Below are positions 45,601 through 57,149 of a stretch of 64,000 bases of DNA, piece after piece; within the stretch, counting starts at the first letter, position 1; each line of letters opens with the position of its first letter. Both the position numbers and the translations under genes were made by a program. The DNA comes from Panorpa germanica (Eukaryota > Arthropoda > Insecta > Mecoptera > Panorpidae): assembly GCA_963678705.1 (NCBI GenBank), contig OY783212.1, positions 5,766,001-5,830,000 of the forward strand. The letters run 5' to 3'. The notes under the pieces were generated by a model that did no database searches, was not told the origin of the DNA, and saw only the letters and a list, made by a program, of their open reading frames with translations.

Positions 45601-48600
45601 CACCCCCATCAGCAACGTGTTGATTGTTTTTAACGAACTTCAAGAATATAGATTTACAGACATATTAGATTTTGTTTGAATAAAGTCAAATATTTGGGTT
45701 CAAAATAACGAATGAAATCTATAAGATAAAGTTTTAATGGATTTGTAAAAAGATCATGGATGTGCATGTAAAAATAAAGTCGTAAAGAAAGTAGTTAAAT
45801 TTATATTGTTATTGAGACGTTATTGTTTTCAAAGAACATTATTTGTTTTCCAAGTAATTTACTTTGGTAATTTGATCCGTCGCAGGCGTGGCGGTTCCTT
45901 CATTTCTTTGACAACTCTCACGAGACAACATCCAAAACGAATCGTTGTGTTAATGGATGTAGTTATATGTTTATACATCTATTTTCTTAAGACGTTTATC
46001 ACGTACATTTGCACGTAGAACCTAATGGTTTCTAAGTCACAAGATTGATATTCAAGAGTTTGGAGACTATTAGGGATTGACCATATTTTCGCAATTAGTA
46101 TTTGTTAAATCTTTAGCGCACTCGTCTGTTGAATATTAGTTGTAAACTGATATCAGGTTTTATCTAAACCGGGAAAGCTTAGTTTTGAGTCAACTGAAGA
46201 TTACAACATTTAGCGCCAGTTGCTGTACTCACAATTATCACAAACGTTACTTAACATGACCAGTTAATGAGAAGTAATAGTAAATCGTTTGGAATATCCA
46301 GCGCTCCTGCTACAATACAATAATATTGTACACTGCACGAATATTCACGCTGCATAAATTCCAATTGGAATATTTTTTTTCAAGTACGATGTAAAACGAT
46401 ATATTCCCCTATAGCCTTGCACATAACTTGACATACATCAAGCTGCTTCAGAACGGTTACTAAATCATCTTCTGCAACATGAAGTTTGTAGCACTTCTAG
46501 TGACATTCAGTTCCGGATCTAGGTGGCAATAATTCATGGGAAAAAATTCAAAAAATTCGCAGTATGTAGGGGATACAGGGGCGCTAATGTCAAGTTCTTG
46601 CCGATGCTGGTGACTTTCAACAAGTTCATTTCTTCGTAACAATTTGTAATGGATTTCTCGAGCGACCAAAATATGCAAGTGTAGAAACATTGAAGTTATT
46701 GTTTCTTTGGAAATGGCAACTTATTCCATTTGATCACATGCAGCATGCAGTGCCTTTATCGATAGATTTGATATCAAATGACCGTATGGAACATTGACAT
46801 ATTTTTTATGAAATTAAATGTATTTTTAACATTGTCCTGAGTTATTAAATATTTAATTAAATAATTAACAAAATTACAACATTTTGAATAGGTATCATTT
46901 CGAATGACGCACCCTATATTTACTAAGTTTTTATTTTTACATACATTTCTGAAACACCCTATACGATGGCCCCCTTATTCGTAAATATATGTATACAATA
47001 TATGGTTTTATATAGAATTGAAGTTATTTACTTGGAAAGACAAATGAAAACGAAATGGAAACCACATTTATCGTTTTACTTATTTATTTATGAAGCCCTA
47101 TTTTCAACGGTTTTTCTTTTATTTATTTTTTTTGTCTGTATGGCGTTTTTATTTTTCTATTTCAATTATATGATGTTTTGACTTATTTTCCTACAAGTTG
47201 TATGCTATAAATATTTTTATTATTGAAAATTTCCTCCGGTTTTTTTTTTTTATAAAAAGCTTTTTTATTTGTTGTATTACTCACCTATAATTTTATTTAT
47301 AACTTAACTTAAAATGTATTCTATTTTGTTAACAATATTATTAAACATTTATTATAAATATCCTAGAATGGCTTATAAATGGCGGCACTATTGAATAAAT
47401 ACCAAAGAAAATTCAAGTAAAGCAATCGCTTGACGAGAGTTTTTCTGACTCAGTAAAAACAATTTGCCAACCCGCTAACTTAACATTTCTCCATGGTTTT
47501 AAAAATTACAGAAAAGCGTTACTAAAACCATTGTAACTTGTAAGCTAATCATAATGTCATGACATTTTTTCAAATATCGTTTGAAGATTGGTACCATCTC
47601 AAAATCATATAGATTTATCAATAATCTATATATCTTCCTCCATATGTCACATTTTGAATGATGTGTTAGAGTAGGTGCAATTACCATTTTTAATGCTTCG
47701 CTCAAATATTCTGTTGCAGATCTACACTTGTGTATTCGTCTACGAACGTTTCCGTTGTACGCACATAAAAGCATAAGAATATTTGCTTTGGCCATAATAG
47801 TGTTTTAGCAATATATGTGGCGCATTCGACCATTCGACTACGAACAATCGGCAAAAGATAATAATTGAATACGCATATGTGTATTCGGCGTACAAGAACT
47901 AGTTTCGGATGCAATCCGTTAGAATGCTGTAGAATTTACTACTGCAACATGTTTTGCTATGATATTGCTCTTTTGCAATAAATATTTTTATGTTATTTCT
48001 CCTTATAGCTTTTTTAAAGTGTCACTGAATTATAATATTGAAAATGTACTATAAAAGGTATGTTCAAAAAGGAAAAGGGTTTTCCAAAGAATATGAAACA
48101 GTATTCAGATACATTCCTCTATCAAATTTACATTTTGAAGTGAAACTTTAGTAAAGGAACAGTAAATTTAATAGTACCCAAACACAGTAAACCAAAATTT
48201 GTTTTGCCTTATTCGAAAATAAAAAAGTATGTTCTCTTTTTAAGCAAATTGAAATGTGAAACAATAAAAGGTACAGAAAATTAACACAATCTAACACTTC
48301 AATTAGCTTGTAGTAAGCGAATAAGTCTGTGTAGAAAATAAGCCTTATAATTACCATGTGGAAAGTTAGCATTCCAAAACAATTTTCTAAAGACAAAGTA
48401 TGCGTTCCTAGTGGTATTTTATTATTATTTTTTTTAATGCACCAACGCACTTGTGTCGTTGTCGTAGGTCTTTAAAAATATTATTTGTAACAGTGTACTT
48501 ATTCAAGTTTTATATTTTAGTTTTAGAAAGTTTGGAGTTTATATACTTCTGTAACTAAAACACAATAAATGATTACGCATATTACTATATTCTATACTAT

Positions 48601-50021
48601 TCTTTTAAGTAAAAAATAAAATACAAATAAAAACTGAAACAATTTTCATTTTCAAATCAACTTTCATTTTTAAAACAGTTGTCAAATTGTGGGACTTTAC
48701 ATTTTTGTTTATCGGTCTGGAATAATCGGCTTACCTTTAATATCTATATGCTTTTACACTACTACATTAGAAATCTTTGTTCAAATACAATTAACAAAAG
48801 TTTTCAAAATCTCATTGTGAAAGTAAAGCGTATTTGCATATCACACAAAAATATGTAAATATACTAGCATACGGTAGGGTTTAAATGGGACCTCCTTTTA
48901 TCAAATATACCGTTCAGCATATGTGTGAGGGATGGGAGTCGTCGTTCTCTTGGGACTAATGTACTTTAAATTGTTCAATGCAGGGTTGGGTCGCTCACAC
49001 ACTGTAGCCTACTACTTGCGACAACGACTTCGTAGAGTGTATTCGAGTTTTTTCACGATTTATCACTGTACCATCAGTACAGCATTGACATCACTGCGTG
49101 ACATTGTGCAGTGACTCCCTTCTCACCCCCCGAAATCATTTTGTTTTTGGAATGATAAACATAACGGACTCCCTTGACATGTTCATATTATGGTCGGATG
49201 CACACTTCCAAGAAAGTTAGGAAAGATGTGAGCTGAGGAATCGGTCCCTATGAGATCAAAACGTATGAACCATATTATGACTACGGACGTACGAAATACC
49301 TACAGTGGTATGATAATAAACTCTCATAATTAACTCGCGTTAATGCGACTACGCCCTACTAAGAAAAGTTGCAAAAAGAAGTGAGAGAGAGGCCTTACTG
49401 CGTAAGTAATATCCTCGTCTTGCTGTTCTCACATTTACTGAAGCAACATTGTATCCAAGTAACGCTTTTATGAACAAGTATGTTAAGAAAATTATTACTC
49501 ACGTAACAATAACGGCTGTTTGTGAGTTGAAAGAACTACGGGGAAACTTATTATTTCGAAATTTAATAAAATACTGATCATGAAAATATAGTAAACTTGT
49601 GTATATGTGTATGGTTTTGAAATAATGTGTGTTATGTTTAAACTATGTTTAGGAACCACATAGAATACAGAGTGGCTTTGAAGTTCGTATGATTTATGCA
49701 TAACTTGCTACAAAATAAATATGTGTGGCTCAGCGGTATGGCAGCGTGTTTGATTTGGAAATTCCTATTCGGATTAGGGTGAATAATAATAGCAAACGAC
49801 TGCATTATTTTAAATAATAATTCGGCTACAAATTGAAAGTAATCATGATTCTGTTCGTGTCTGAATTATTTTGAATAAATTTATTTTTATTGGATAATGA
49901 ATTAGTTGTTCATTATTATGTACTACTGGCAGTGTCTTTCAAAGAAAATATACTGCTAAAATCCTCGAAATGGATAGTTTGGAACAGTTCTACTTCATGT
50001 TTCTTTTCTTAAGTTTAATTG
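45601..50021. other. Gene-free stretch with one mariner relic
   Basis: Contains the mariner 5' relic at 47480-47645 and a truncated tRNA-like motif near 49,727 (TGGCTCAGCGGTATGGCAG). Several open frames of 60-100 codons (for example 46460-46690 and 48148-48450, minus) have no recognisable domains and are treated as chance. Confidence 0.4.
47480..47645 (-). mobile_element. Mariner-like 5' end relic, copy 2
   Basis: The minus strand has ATCTTCAAACGATAT...ATGTCATGACATT leading to ATGGAGAAAT at 47494, homologous to the leaders at 17602 and 51776. The coding part is lost right after the start. Confidence 0.45.
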
Positions 50022-50660
50022 AATGGGCTTGTGTCCTATGTCTTAATTTCTATAAAAGTGTACTATATATTGATAAAGTAGGTTACTAGAACCTAAAATG
50101 TTCAATTATTTTTTAATAACTCCTTATATGTAAAGAGATATTAACAATTAAAAAAGTCCTTTTGTCTCTTTAATTATTAGAGGGATTCAACGTTGTACAC
50201 ACTCCAAATGCATGTGACATCACAATCCTTGTGTAAGGTTACCAACCTTACAGCTCATAAATCTCTGCTATATGTATTTATATATCAAAATATCAAATAT
50301 TATTTACAGCTATTTCAAGGAACACTCAAATTCCAATATTATGTCTGCCTTAGCAGGGTTACATAAAATAAAAACTTATTATTCTTTGACTTGACTTGAT
50401 TATTTGACTACCAACAGCTACAAAACATTACCACAGCTCTGACCTACTCAACAAATAACTGACGTTAAAATGCATTTCACGTCATACAAATACGGCTGAC
50501 CATTTCTAGCGCTAAAACTACAATTCAAACTTTTAATTGCTATATCTCCGTCACTATTTAGATATTTAATAAAATAGACACGCCAATACACATTTATTAA
50601 CATCAATTTCAATCAACAATTGAAAAATCGCCCACTTAAAAATGAGGACACAAGCCCATT
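50022..50660. mobile_element. 639-bp TIR element (MITE)
   Basis: AATGGGCTTGTGTCCT at 50022-50037 is perfectly inverted at 50645-50660; including the next bases the match is 18 of 19. The left end continues ATGTCTTAATTTCTATAAAA, and the same 40-bp end recurs inverted at 60091-60126, showing a repeat family. The interior is non-coding and AT-rich. The target duplication is unclear. Confidence 0.6.
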
Positions 50661-51510
50661 GAATCACAATTTACTGATAATGAACCCGGGTCATTTTACA
50701 AACATGAAAGTATGTTACCATTTCTGAAATGTCACCAAAAACCATATTTGCGGTGACATTTGGCTGATATTGTGCTCCAGTAATAATCGCAGAGTTTGTA
50801 CTTTGGATTAAAATAAAAATATCACCACTATTCACGAAAATATTGCGTTTTGTTGTTCATTTAAAGTAACATCTCTTGTTGAAAGACGATTTACTTTGCA
50901 ATGTTATAAAACTAATTTTGATTAATTTTTTTCTTTTTGTTTCAGGTGAGTTACATTTTTTGATCTACCTTTGATGATATTGAATCGTCTATCAGTATGT
51001 ATACACATCTTTATATAAAAAAAAATCTTTTTGTGCAACCTGTTATATTTTTTTTCCCTTTATATGTTCTCGTAAATGATTCATATAAAATCATCATATA
51101 AAACACCTTGATACAACTTATATGGATACACGGGGTGTTTGTTTTATATAATATGGTACTAAATCGTACTATACTTGACGTAATTCAAACCAGTAAATAT
51201 ACTAAATTATTCTAACTATTGGTAATATAAAAAAATTACTATTAGAAAATATTGAAACTTTTGTTATTAGATATTCAGCTTTCTTTTGCAATAGAAATTC
51301 ATGTTATTACTATAAGCACTTTCGCCTTTGGATTTATTAAGGTTTATTGTGATAAATCTCTGTTATATTCACCACATCACACACAAATCTCTGATACAAT
51401 CCCTTACAGAAAGGAAACGGAATACATCAACCGTATAGAATCAAGCCTATCTCACTGTCGAGTGAACTCTAATAGTCCAGTAGCAGAGAAGTTTCGATTT
51501 TTGTATTTAT

Positions 51511-51624
51511 TAAAGGGACCATCTCCATTAGAGCACATCAATATCAACATTCTGCATGTGAGTGTTAATGAAACATAAACAAATGTTTTCGTGCTGGTGT
51601 TATTGTAATGGAGATGATCCTTTA
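51511..51624. repeat. Inverted repeat, ~19-bp arms
   Basis: TAAAGGGACCATCTCCATTA (51511-51530) pairs with TAATGGAGATGATCCTTTA (51606-51624), about 17-18 of 19. The spacer is 75 bp. It lies within and just past a 108-codon open frame of unknown nature (51252-51578). Confidence 0.4.
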
Positions 51625-51775
51625 GGGCTAGCCACACCATGGACTAGACAGTCTTTAAGACAAATATGTAACATGCAATCTTGGTAATATATAATTATCA
51701 ATGGATAATGGGTAAAATATAATAGTAGCAAGTATTGATATAGTAAGATGCCTTTTGAAGCACTTTCAAGCAATA

Positions 51776-51970
51776 GATAGCGCCACTGTTGTCAAAGTCA
51801 TACGATTCTCAGATAGTATCAACCTTCAAATGATATGTGTCAAAATTTCATAACATTTCGACCATTAGTTTACCAGTTACAGTAGTTTCAGTGATGCTAC
51901 CTTTGTAATATTCAAACCCATGGAAAAATCTGAATTTCGTGATTTGATAAAGCATTGCTTTTTAGTATTT
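51776..51970 (+). pseudogene. Mariner-like transposase 5' end, copy 3
   Basis: The leader TAGCGCCACTGTTG...AAATGATATGTGTCAAAATT precedes ATG 51920 and MEKSEFRDLIKHCFL, then the similarity ends. This is the N-terminus of mariner transposases (MExxEFRxLIKHYFLxGK, the first helix of the DNA-binding HTH). The rest of the transposase is absent. Confidence 0.6.
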
Positions 51971-53759
51971 GAGTGCTGTGATACTTCTATTGGGGTTGCT
52001 TTAAAGAGTATAAAGTTTTTTATGTACGAAAATGTGAATTCTTAAAAATAATATCTAAATCTTCCGGTTACTAAGTGGTTTTAAATTTATAAAAAAAATT
52101 ATATCCTTTTGAACAACGTGATATAATTTCGTAGCAGTTTAAGTACTGAAAAAACGAAAAATAATAAGAAAGCAGCAATTTAATATCTGTGTATACAGTC
52201 GATGTCATAAATATTGATGACATTTTGATTGAATCAATATATAACAGCGTAAGTGCTTTCTAATACTTCGATGGTTTAGTAGAGGAGGCTTTAGCATCGC
52301 GTATTTGTGCTGAGAATATATTGGTATACATTTATTGTACTCCAGATGTAACAAAAGGTAAACCGGGCTTTTCAATTGTAGCTAGTATTACAGTTGCCTT
52401 TGTTTTTTTTATATTTATCTGAGTTGATATTTTGACATTATAAACATAAGATAACACTTGTTTGAGGCACAACTTTACATGTCATACATGACCATGCCAT
52501 ACATTTTAAATTATTCTAACCATGTATACGATTATTTATTATTGGCCAGAATCCTTATTTAATAAATTATTTCATTTAAAAAAATATCTTTCGTACGTTA
52601 TTGTGGTAAATAAATATTTTATCTTGTTATATCTATTATATCCATTTAGTTCTAAAAATAAAACACTAACAGCGCAACCATCGCCAGCAGTGCTGCCTTT
52701 ATGTTTCACGCACGGTCCCTATTTCCGTATAATTTTGATCTGGATTTATCTTAAATTTGGCATATTATTGAACATGGATAGCTACAAATTTAATTCATTC
52801 CTACTTTCATACATCGCCATATTAAAAAGCACTATAGATTGTGTTAATTATTCATCAACTTATTAATCAACCTTTATAATTAATTTCTAATTATAATCCT
52901 CGCACTAGACAAATACAAAAGAACTTAAACTTATCCATTAAACACAATTACAATGATTACTTTTAAAATTAACTTTCATTTTAAAACGGGTGAAAAACGA
53001 GACCTTTTAGTATAGTGGTAGACCAATTAAAAAAAAACAATAAAATAACTTAATTTGTAAAAAGTTTATTCATTGTAAAGTTTATTTGTTTGGAAACCAA
53101 ACCGAAAGTTAAGACTTAAAACTTTGTGAAATATTTTGACTCTTAATTAGTAAAGTTTTTGTTTAATTGTGCATAAATAAAGTTAGTTAGACTGGGTATG
53201 AAATGGATATTGATTGAGTATAATCCATCACCGTGCTTTGGCTTTGTTGTTAACTATAAATTACTTTAATTAGTTAAGTGCGTTATAGTTGAAGCGAAAC
53301 TACCCCCACACCTGATGCTCTATTGAATATGGTCTCATTATTCTTTATTACAAGTAATAATAACAATAACTTTGTGAGCATAAATTAAAATAATTATAAT
53401 TAAAGTAATTGTTGAAGAACTTTTTGTATATACATTACTTATAGTCTATTTTTAGAATAATAATCTTCGTTTTAAAATATTATATTTTTATTTTTGTAAT
53501 GTACTAATGCCATTGGATCCATTATGGTAAGCTTTTACAATTCAGCACAGAAAAGAGTGCATTATGTTTAATAAGTGAAACGTATGCGAGAAGGAAGGCG
53601 GTAATATCGATCGTGCAATTCATTAGTGGGACAACTCAGATATCTATTATACATCTTATATATTTCTGATTCAATACCAAATAAGTCGTAAATGCAACCA
53701 AACAAAAGTAGATAGCAGATAGGCAATATTCTATTGTATTTATTTATTTAACATGTGCC
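51971..53759. other. Gene-free AT-rich stretch
   Basis: No exon or element recognised. The 114-codon plus frame at 52522-52866 is A/T-rich and hydrophobic (Tyr, Ile, Leu, Phe) without a known domain. Confidence 0.4.
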
Positions 53760-54150
53760 ATTAGGAATTATATTTTTCATTCTTAATTCTTATTTTAGTT
53801 TCGGCTCTTATTCTTATTAATGATAAAGCTTCTTCTCCCTTGTTTTTTATCTTTTTTAACTTACTCCTAACCTCCTTCATTCATCTTGTTGCCTCCTTCT
53901 TCCCTTGCGAAATCTCGTCCAGGCATATTCCACTTTCCAACTACTCCAGAGACCTATTCTTAATGTGTTCTATTTTTTCCTCTTCCTCTTTTCCGCAATA
54001 TCAACTTCCGCTGTTTTCATTTCCTAGTTTGAATCTAGCGATCATTCTCGATCTTTACCCCTTTGTTTTTCTAGGTACACTAACATCCTTCTCGTCCATA
54101 ACATTCTGTATCTTATATCTTTTCCTTTTAGGATCCAGTTCTGGTTAAAA
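53760..54150 (-). repeat. LINE 3' end relic on the minus strand
   Basis: On the minus strand a purine-rich, charged, frame-broken coding-like region (54150 to 53840, including GKEEEEKIEHI) is followed by AAGAGCCGAAACTAAAATAA. That block is a diverged form of the AAAGCCGAAAGG tail seen at 3690 and 43805. Confidence 0.35.
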
Positions 54151-54236
54151 TTTAATAGAAGCTGACCTAAATTTCATAAGATAGAGTCAAGTGACATAAA
54201 CCATCACATTTACTAAGAAGATTATTAATAATTAAA

Positions 54237-54399
54237 ATGTACGAGCATAATATCTGTATCAGTAAGCTCAGATAATTCCGCTGCATCCAAAATGGATATA
54301 GGATTGGAAAAAAAAGATAAGAAAAATAACAAAAGACCAAAGAAACAAAAAAAAGTGACAGGAAAAGCAATGGATATAAAAGATAAAACAATTGAATAA
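54237..54399 (+). pseudogene. LINE ORF1 C-terminal fragment
   Basis: The open frame ends ...AASKMDIGLEKKDKKNNKRP, a Lys-rich stretch, then AMDIKDKTIE and TAA 54397-54399. It lies 27 bp before the ORF2 start, the usual ORF1-ORF2 spacing of L1/Tx1-like LINEs. The lysine-rich end resembles the basic C-termini of ORF1 proteins. The upstream part is broken by stops. Confidence 0.4.
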
Positions 54400-54426
54400 C
54401 CTTAATTTATTCAATATCTTATTAAT

Positions 54427-54955
54427 ATGGTACTAAGAACATTTGCAACATTTAATATCAATGGATTATCCTCTGTAACATCTAAAATTATGCTGAAACA
54501 ATTTATTATAGACCACGATTTGGACATAATTTTATTACAAGAAGTTAATATAGAAAATTTAAGTTTCTTTAAACCTTATTCCTATATCTCGAACATTGGC
54601 ATAAATAATAGAGGAACTGCAATTTTGTTAAGGCCTGGAATAGAAGCTACAGATTGCATATGTGAAGAAGATGGACGTATCCTATCGATAACTGTTGAAG
54701 ATTAACTTTAGACTACCTCTAATCATTGCTGGCGGTTTTAACTGTGTGCTGAACCAGAGAGACCAACTTGGGAATCTAAACTTCTGTTCTGGATTAAAAA
54801 GGTTAATAACTGAACGAATTCTATCTGATATTTGGATCCTCAAGAATAAAACTCAACATGGCTTCACTTACTTTAGGGGAATGAACATAGCATCAAGAAT
54901 TGATAGAGTTTATGTTTCTGAAGATAGCCCTCACTGTAAAATACTCCTACTATAA
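54427..54955 (+). pseudogene. LINE ORF2 endonuclease domain, frameshifted, reverse transcriptase missing
   Basis: ATG 54427 opens VLRTFATFNINGL, then DIILLQEVN and GTAILLRPG. After a frameshift near 54700 it continues FRLPLIIAGGFNCVLNQRDQ, NKTQHGFTYF and SRIDRVYVSEDSPH. These are the ordered motifs of the AP-endonuclease-like domain of L1/Tx1-type LINEs (FNIxGL, QExx, GDFN, SRIDxxxxS, SDH). Around 50 residues between GRILSIT and IIAGG are missing. The catalytic Asp of GDFN is Gly, and SDH is SPH. No reverse transcriptase follows; within 65 bp the sequence enters an A tail. Dead copy. Confidence 0.75.
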
Positions 54956-55017
54956 AATGTTTTACTAAGATCCTTGTTTTGTAGTTGTAATATTAAGAAA
55001 TAAATGAATATCAATAT

Positions 55018-55041
55018 AAAAAAAAAAAAAAAAAAAAAAAA
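55018..55041 (+). repeat. Poly(A) run of 24 ending the LINE copy
   Basis: It follows AATAAATGAATATCAATAT, with a TTAAGAAATAAA signal upstream at about 54990. It marks the 3' end of the retrotransposed copy. Confidence 0.85.
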
Positions 55042-56515
55042 GTACTAGTGAAACAGAGGAAATGCGGATCTAATTCCCCAGAAGTAGGCGTTGGCGGTAG
55101 TAGACCAACCAATAAACAGACAATCTCGTAACAGAAATATCTCGTAATTCGGATGGAGAATTCTCCGTGCCATGATATATAAATGGGGCCCCGGTATAAT
55201 ATTTTGTCTGATCTGATCCCGCTGAAGATTTAATCCGACACTCTCTAAATCTCCTCAATTTATTTTACAAAATTATTAATACCTTTCCTTAAGCACACCT
55301 AATCATTACTTTGAAAGCTCTATTCATTACAGGAATAATCCTGCACTCTTACACATACCAACCTGTTTTTTAATATTTAATGAACTTCCAATAAGAATCC
55401 TTTGATATCCTTACTGGAGATACGAGTATGATATGCCTACTCAAAGTTTCTTTTACAGAACTTTATAGATTTATGTATTCAAAAGGCGTGTTTGAGAATG
55501 CCACGGCTTCTTAAGTTCTTTCTATGAGATATGTTTGAAAACCAACGTTTCTTAGAGATTTGAATCTCTTTCAATCTCTTCCAATAAAAAATAATATTTT
55601 TGAAAGAAACCTTAACATATTGAACATTTCTCAGGGAATTAGAAAATCTCGTAATATATCTGGAATGACTATTGAACTTACTTTGTGATAAAAACGCACA
55701 AAGCTACATTAAAGAAATCCCTATCTTTGATAAATCAAAAACGATATCGTGTATTTAAGATATGTATACGAAATTCGTAAATAAAATACTTTAGATTTTA
55801 CAAGTACGCAGTTGTTACGCCGCGTCACCATTGGTACAATATTTCCTGTACAACATCATTGAATTCCGGTCATTGTTGAGTTGTTATTAATTTATTAGTA
55901 CAGACTCTTATCTTTAAGTAGTCTCAAATAAAAAGATCTGACCCGGGGAAATTGGTCTTAACCGCCTCAGCATGTTTATGCATCATAGAGCCTGCGGTGA
56001 CTTAAGTAGTCGTAACAATTACGTAATTCCTTAGACTGTCTGCAAAAATAGTCTCAATTTTAAACTTAAAAGGTATGTAGGATTAAGATTAGCATATATA
56101 CTATTTTAATCCGGTTTGAAGGACCATATTTATTAAGTATAAGTACCTTAAGTATGACGTAGTTATGTTTATAAAGGCATTGTTATTTTACATTTCTTAT
56201 CTACACCAGCACATAGAAATCTGAACCCTTTCAACAAACCTCTACCTCTCCATCCGAACCCTTTTCGCATCTTTTGAGTTTTATTCTACAATACAAATCT
56301 GCGTTTTATCTCAGTACTGATTATCGTCTTTCCAGTAAAACAAATAAAGATAAACTTATTGTGATTTCTTTATATACTTGAAGTTTATATTGTTCTTGAT
56401 TTCTTTTGGGGTTTAACGCACACCCTAATCATCTTTCTTTGTGGGTTTATGAGAACTAGGGGTGGTAATGACAACGATCCGATTAGTTTTGAGTGGTCTT
56501 AGTCCTGAACGCGTG
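55042..56515. other. Gene-free stretch
   Basis: No exon or repeat recognised. Short open frames (for example 55070-55258, minus) have no known domain. Confidence 0.4.
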
Positions 56516-56520
56516 TCTAA

Positions 56521-56590
56521 TTGTCGCACAACAATGTCTGTCCTTTTCCGACCTTGCGAATACGAAAAGGGTCGTCAAAGTCGACAAAGG
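56521..56590. mobile_element. Fold-back MITE, copy 1
   Basis: TTGTCGCACAACAATGTCTG-TCCTTTTC pairs imperfectly with CGAAAAGGGTCGTCAAAGTCGACAAAG. The left arm matches that of the better-preserved copy at 63316 (TTGTCGCACGACTATTTCTG). Confidence 0.5.
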
Positions 56591-57149
56591 TCAAGTATAC
56601 GATTCCAAATTATATTTTAATCCAAAGTAGTAAAGTTATTAATGGCACACAATATTTGCCAAGTGCACAGCATTAGCGGTTGTATGTTGACAGTTAAAAA
56701 ATTAATCGAAATTTAAAATGAATATTTCTACATTTGTGTTAATTGATACCAGTTTAACAACATATTACATGAAAAAATCCAAATACTAAAATATTTAGGC
56801 AACATAAATCGAAATATTAACAACGCAAATAAGGGATCTACTGTAACCAACTTTAAATAGTAATGAGTAACATTTTTTCTACATTATTCAGTTTTCGAAG
56901 TAAAAAATTAATTAGTGATGTTTGTTATTTTAGGGCTATAATTTACTTAGCATTATTTTATCCCTTTTTATATTTTAATTTAATTATTTTCTATACATAC
57001 ATTGATAATAAAAATTATATTTGATATCAAAATAATACAAACATCAACAGTTTTTAATTAAAAAGTTTCGAAAAATATTATTAGAAATTAGGAGAAATTA
57101 TATTGTTTAGCTAAAAAGCATGAAATATGTGAAGGGAGGATAATGTCAA

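Noticed and set aside
46460-46690. 76-codon minus-strand ORF
   Set aside because: Non-low-complexity but no recognisable domain, splice context or repeat relationship.
48932-49140. GC-moderate region as a coding exon
   Set aside because: All six frames were inspected; no family resemblance or convincing splice pair.
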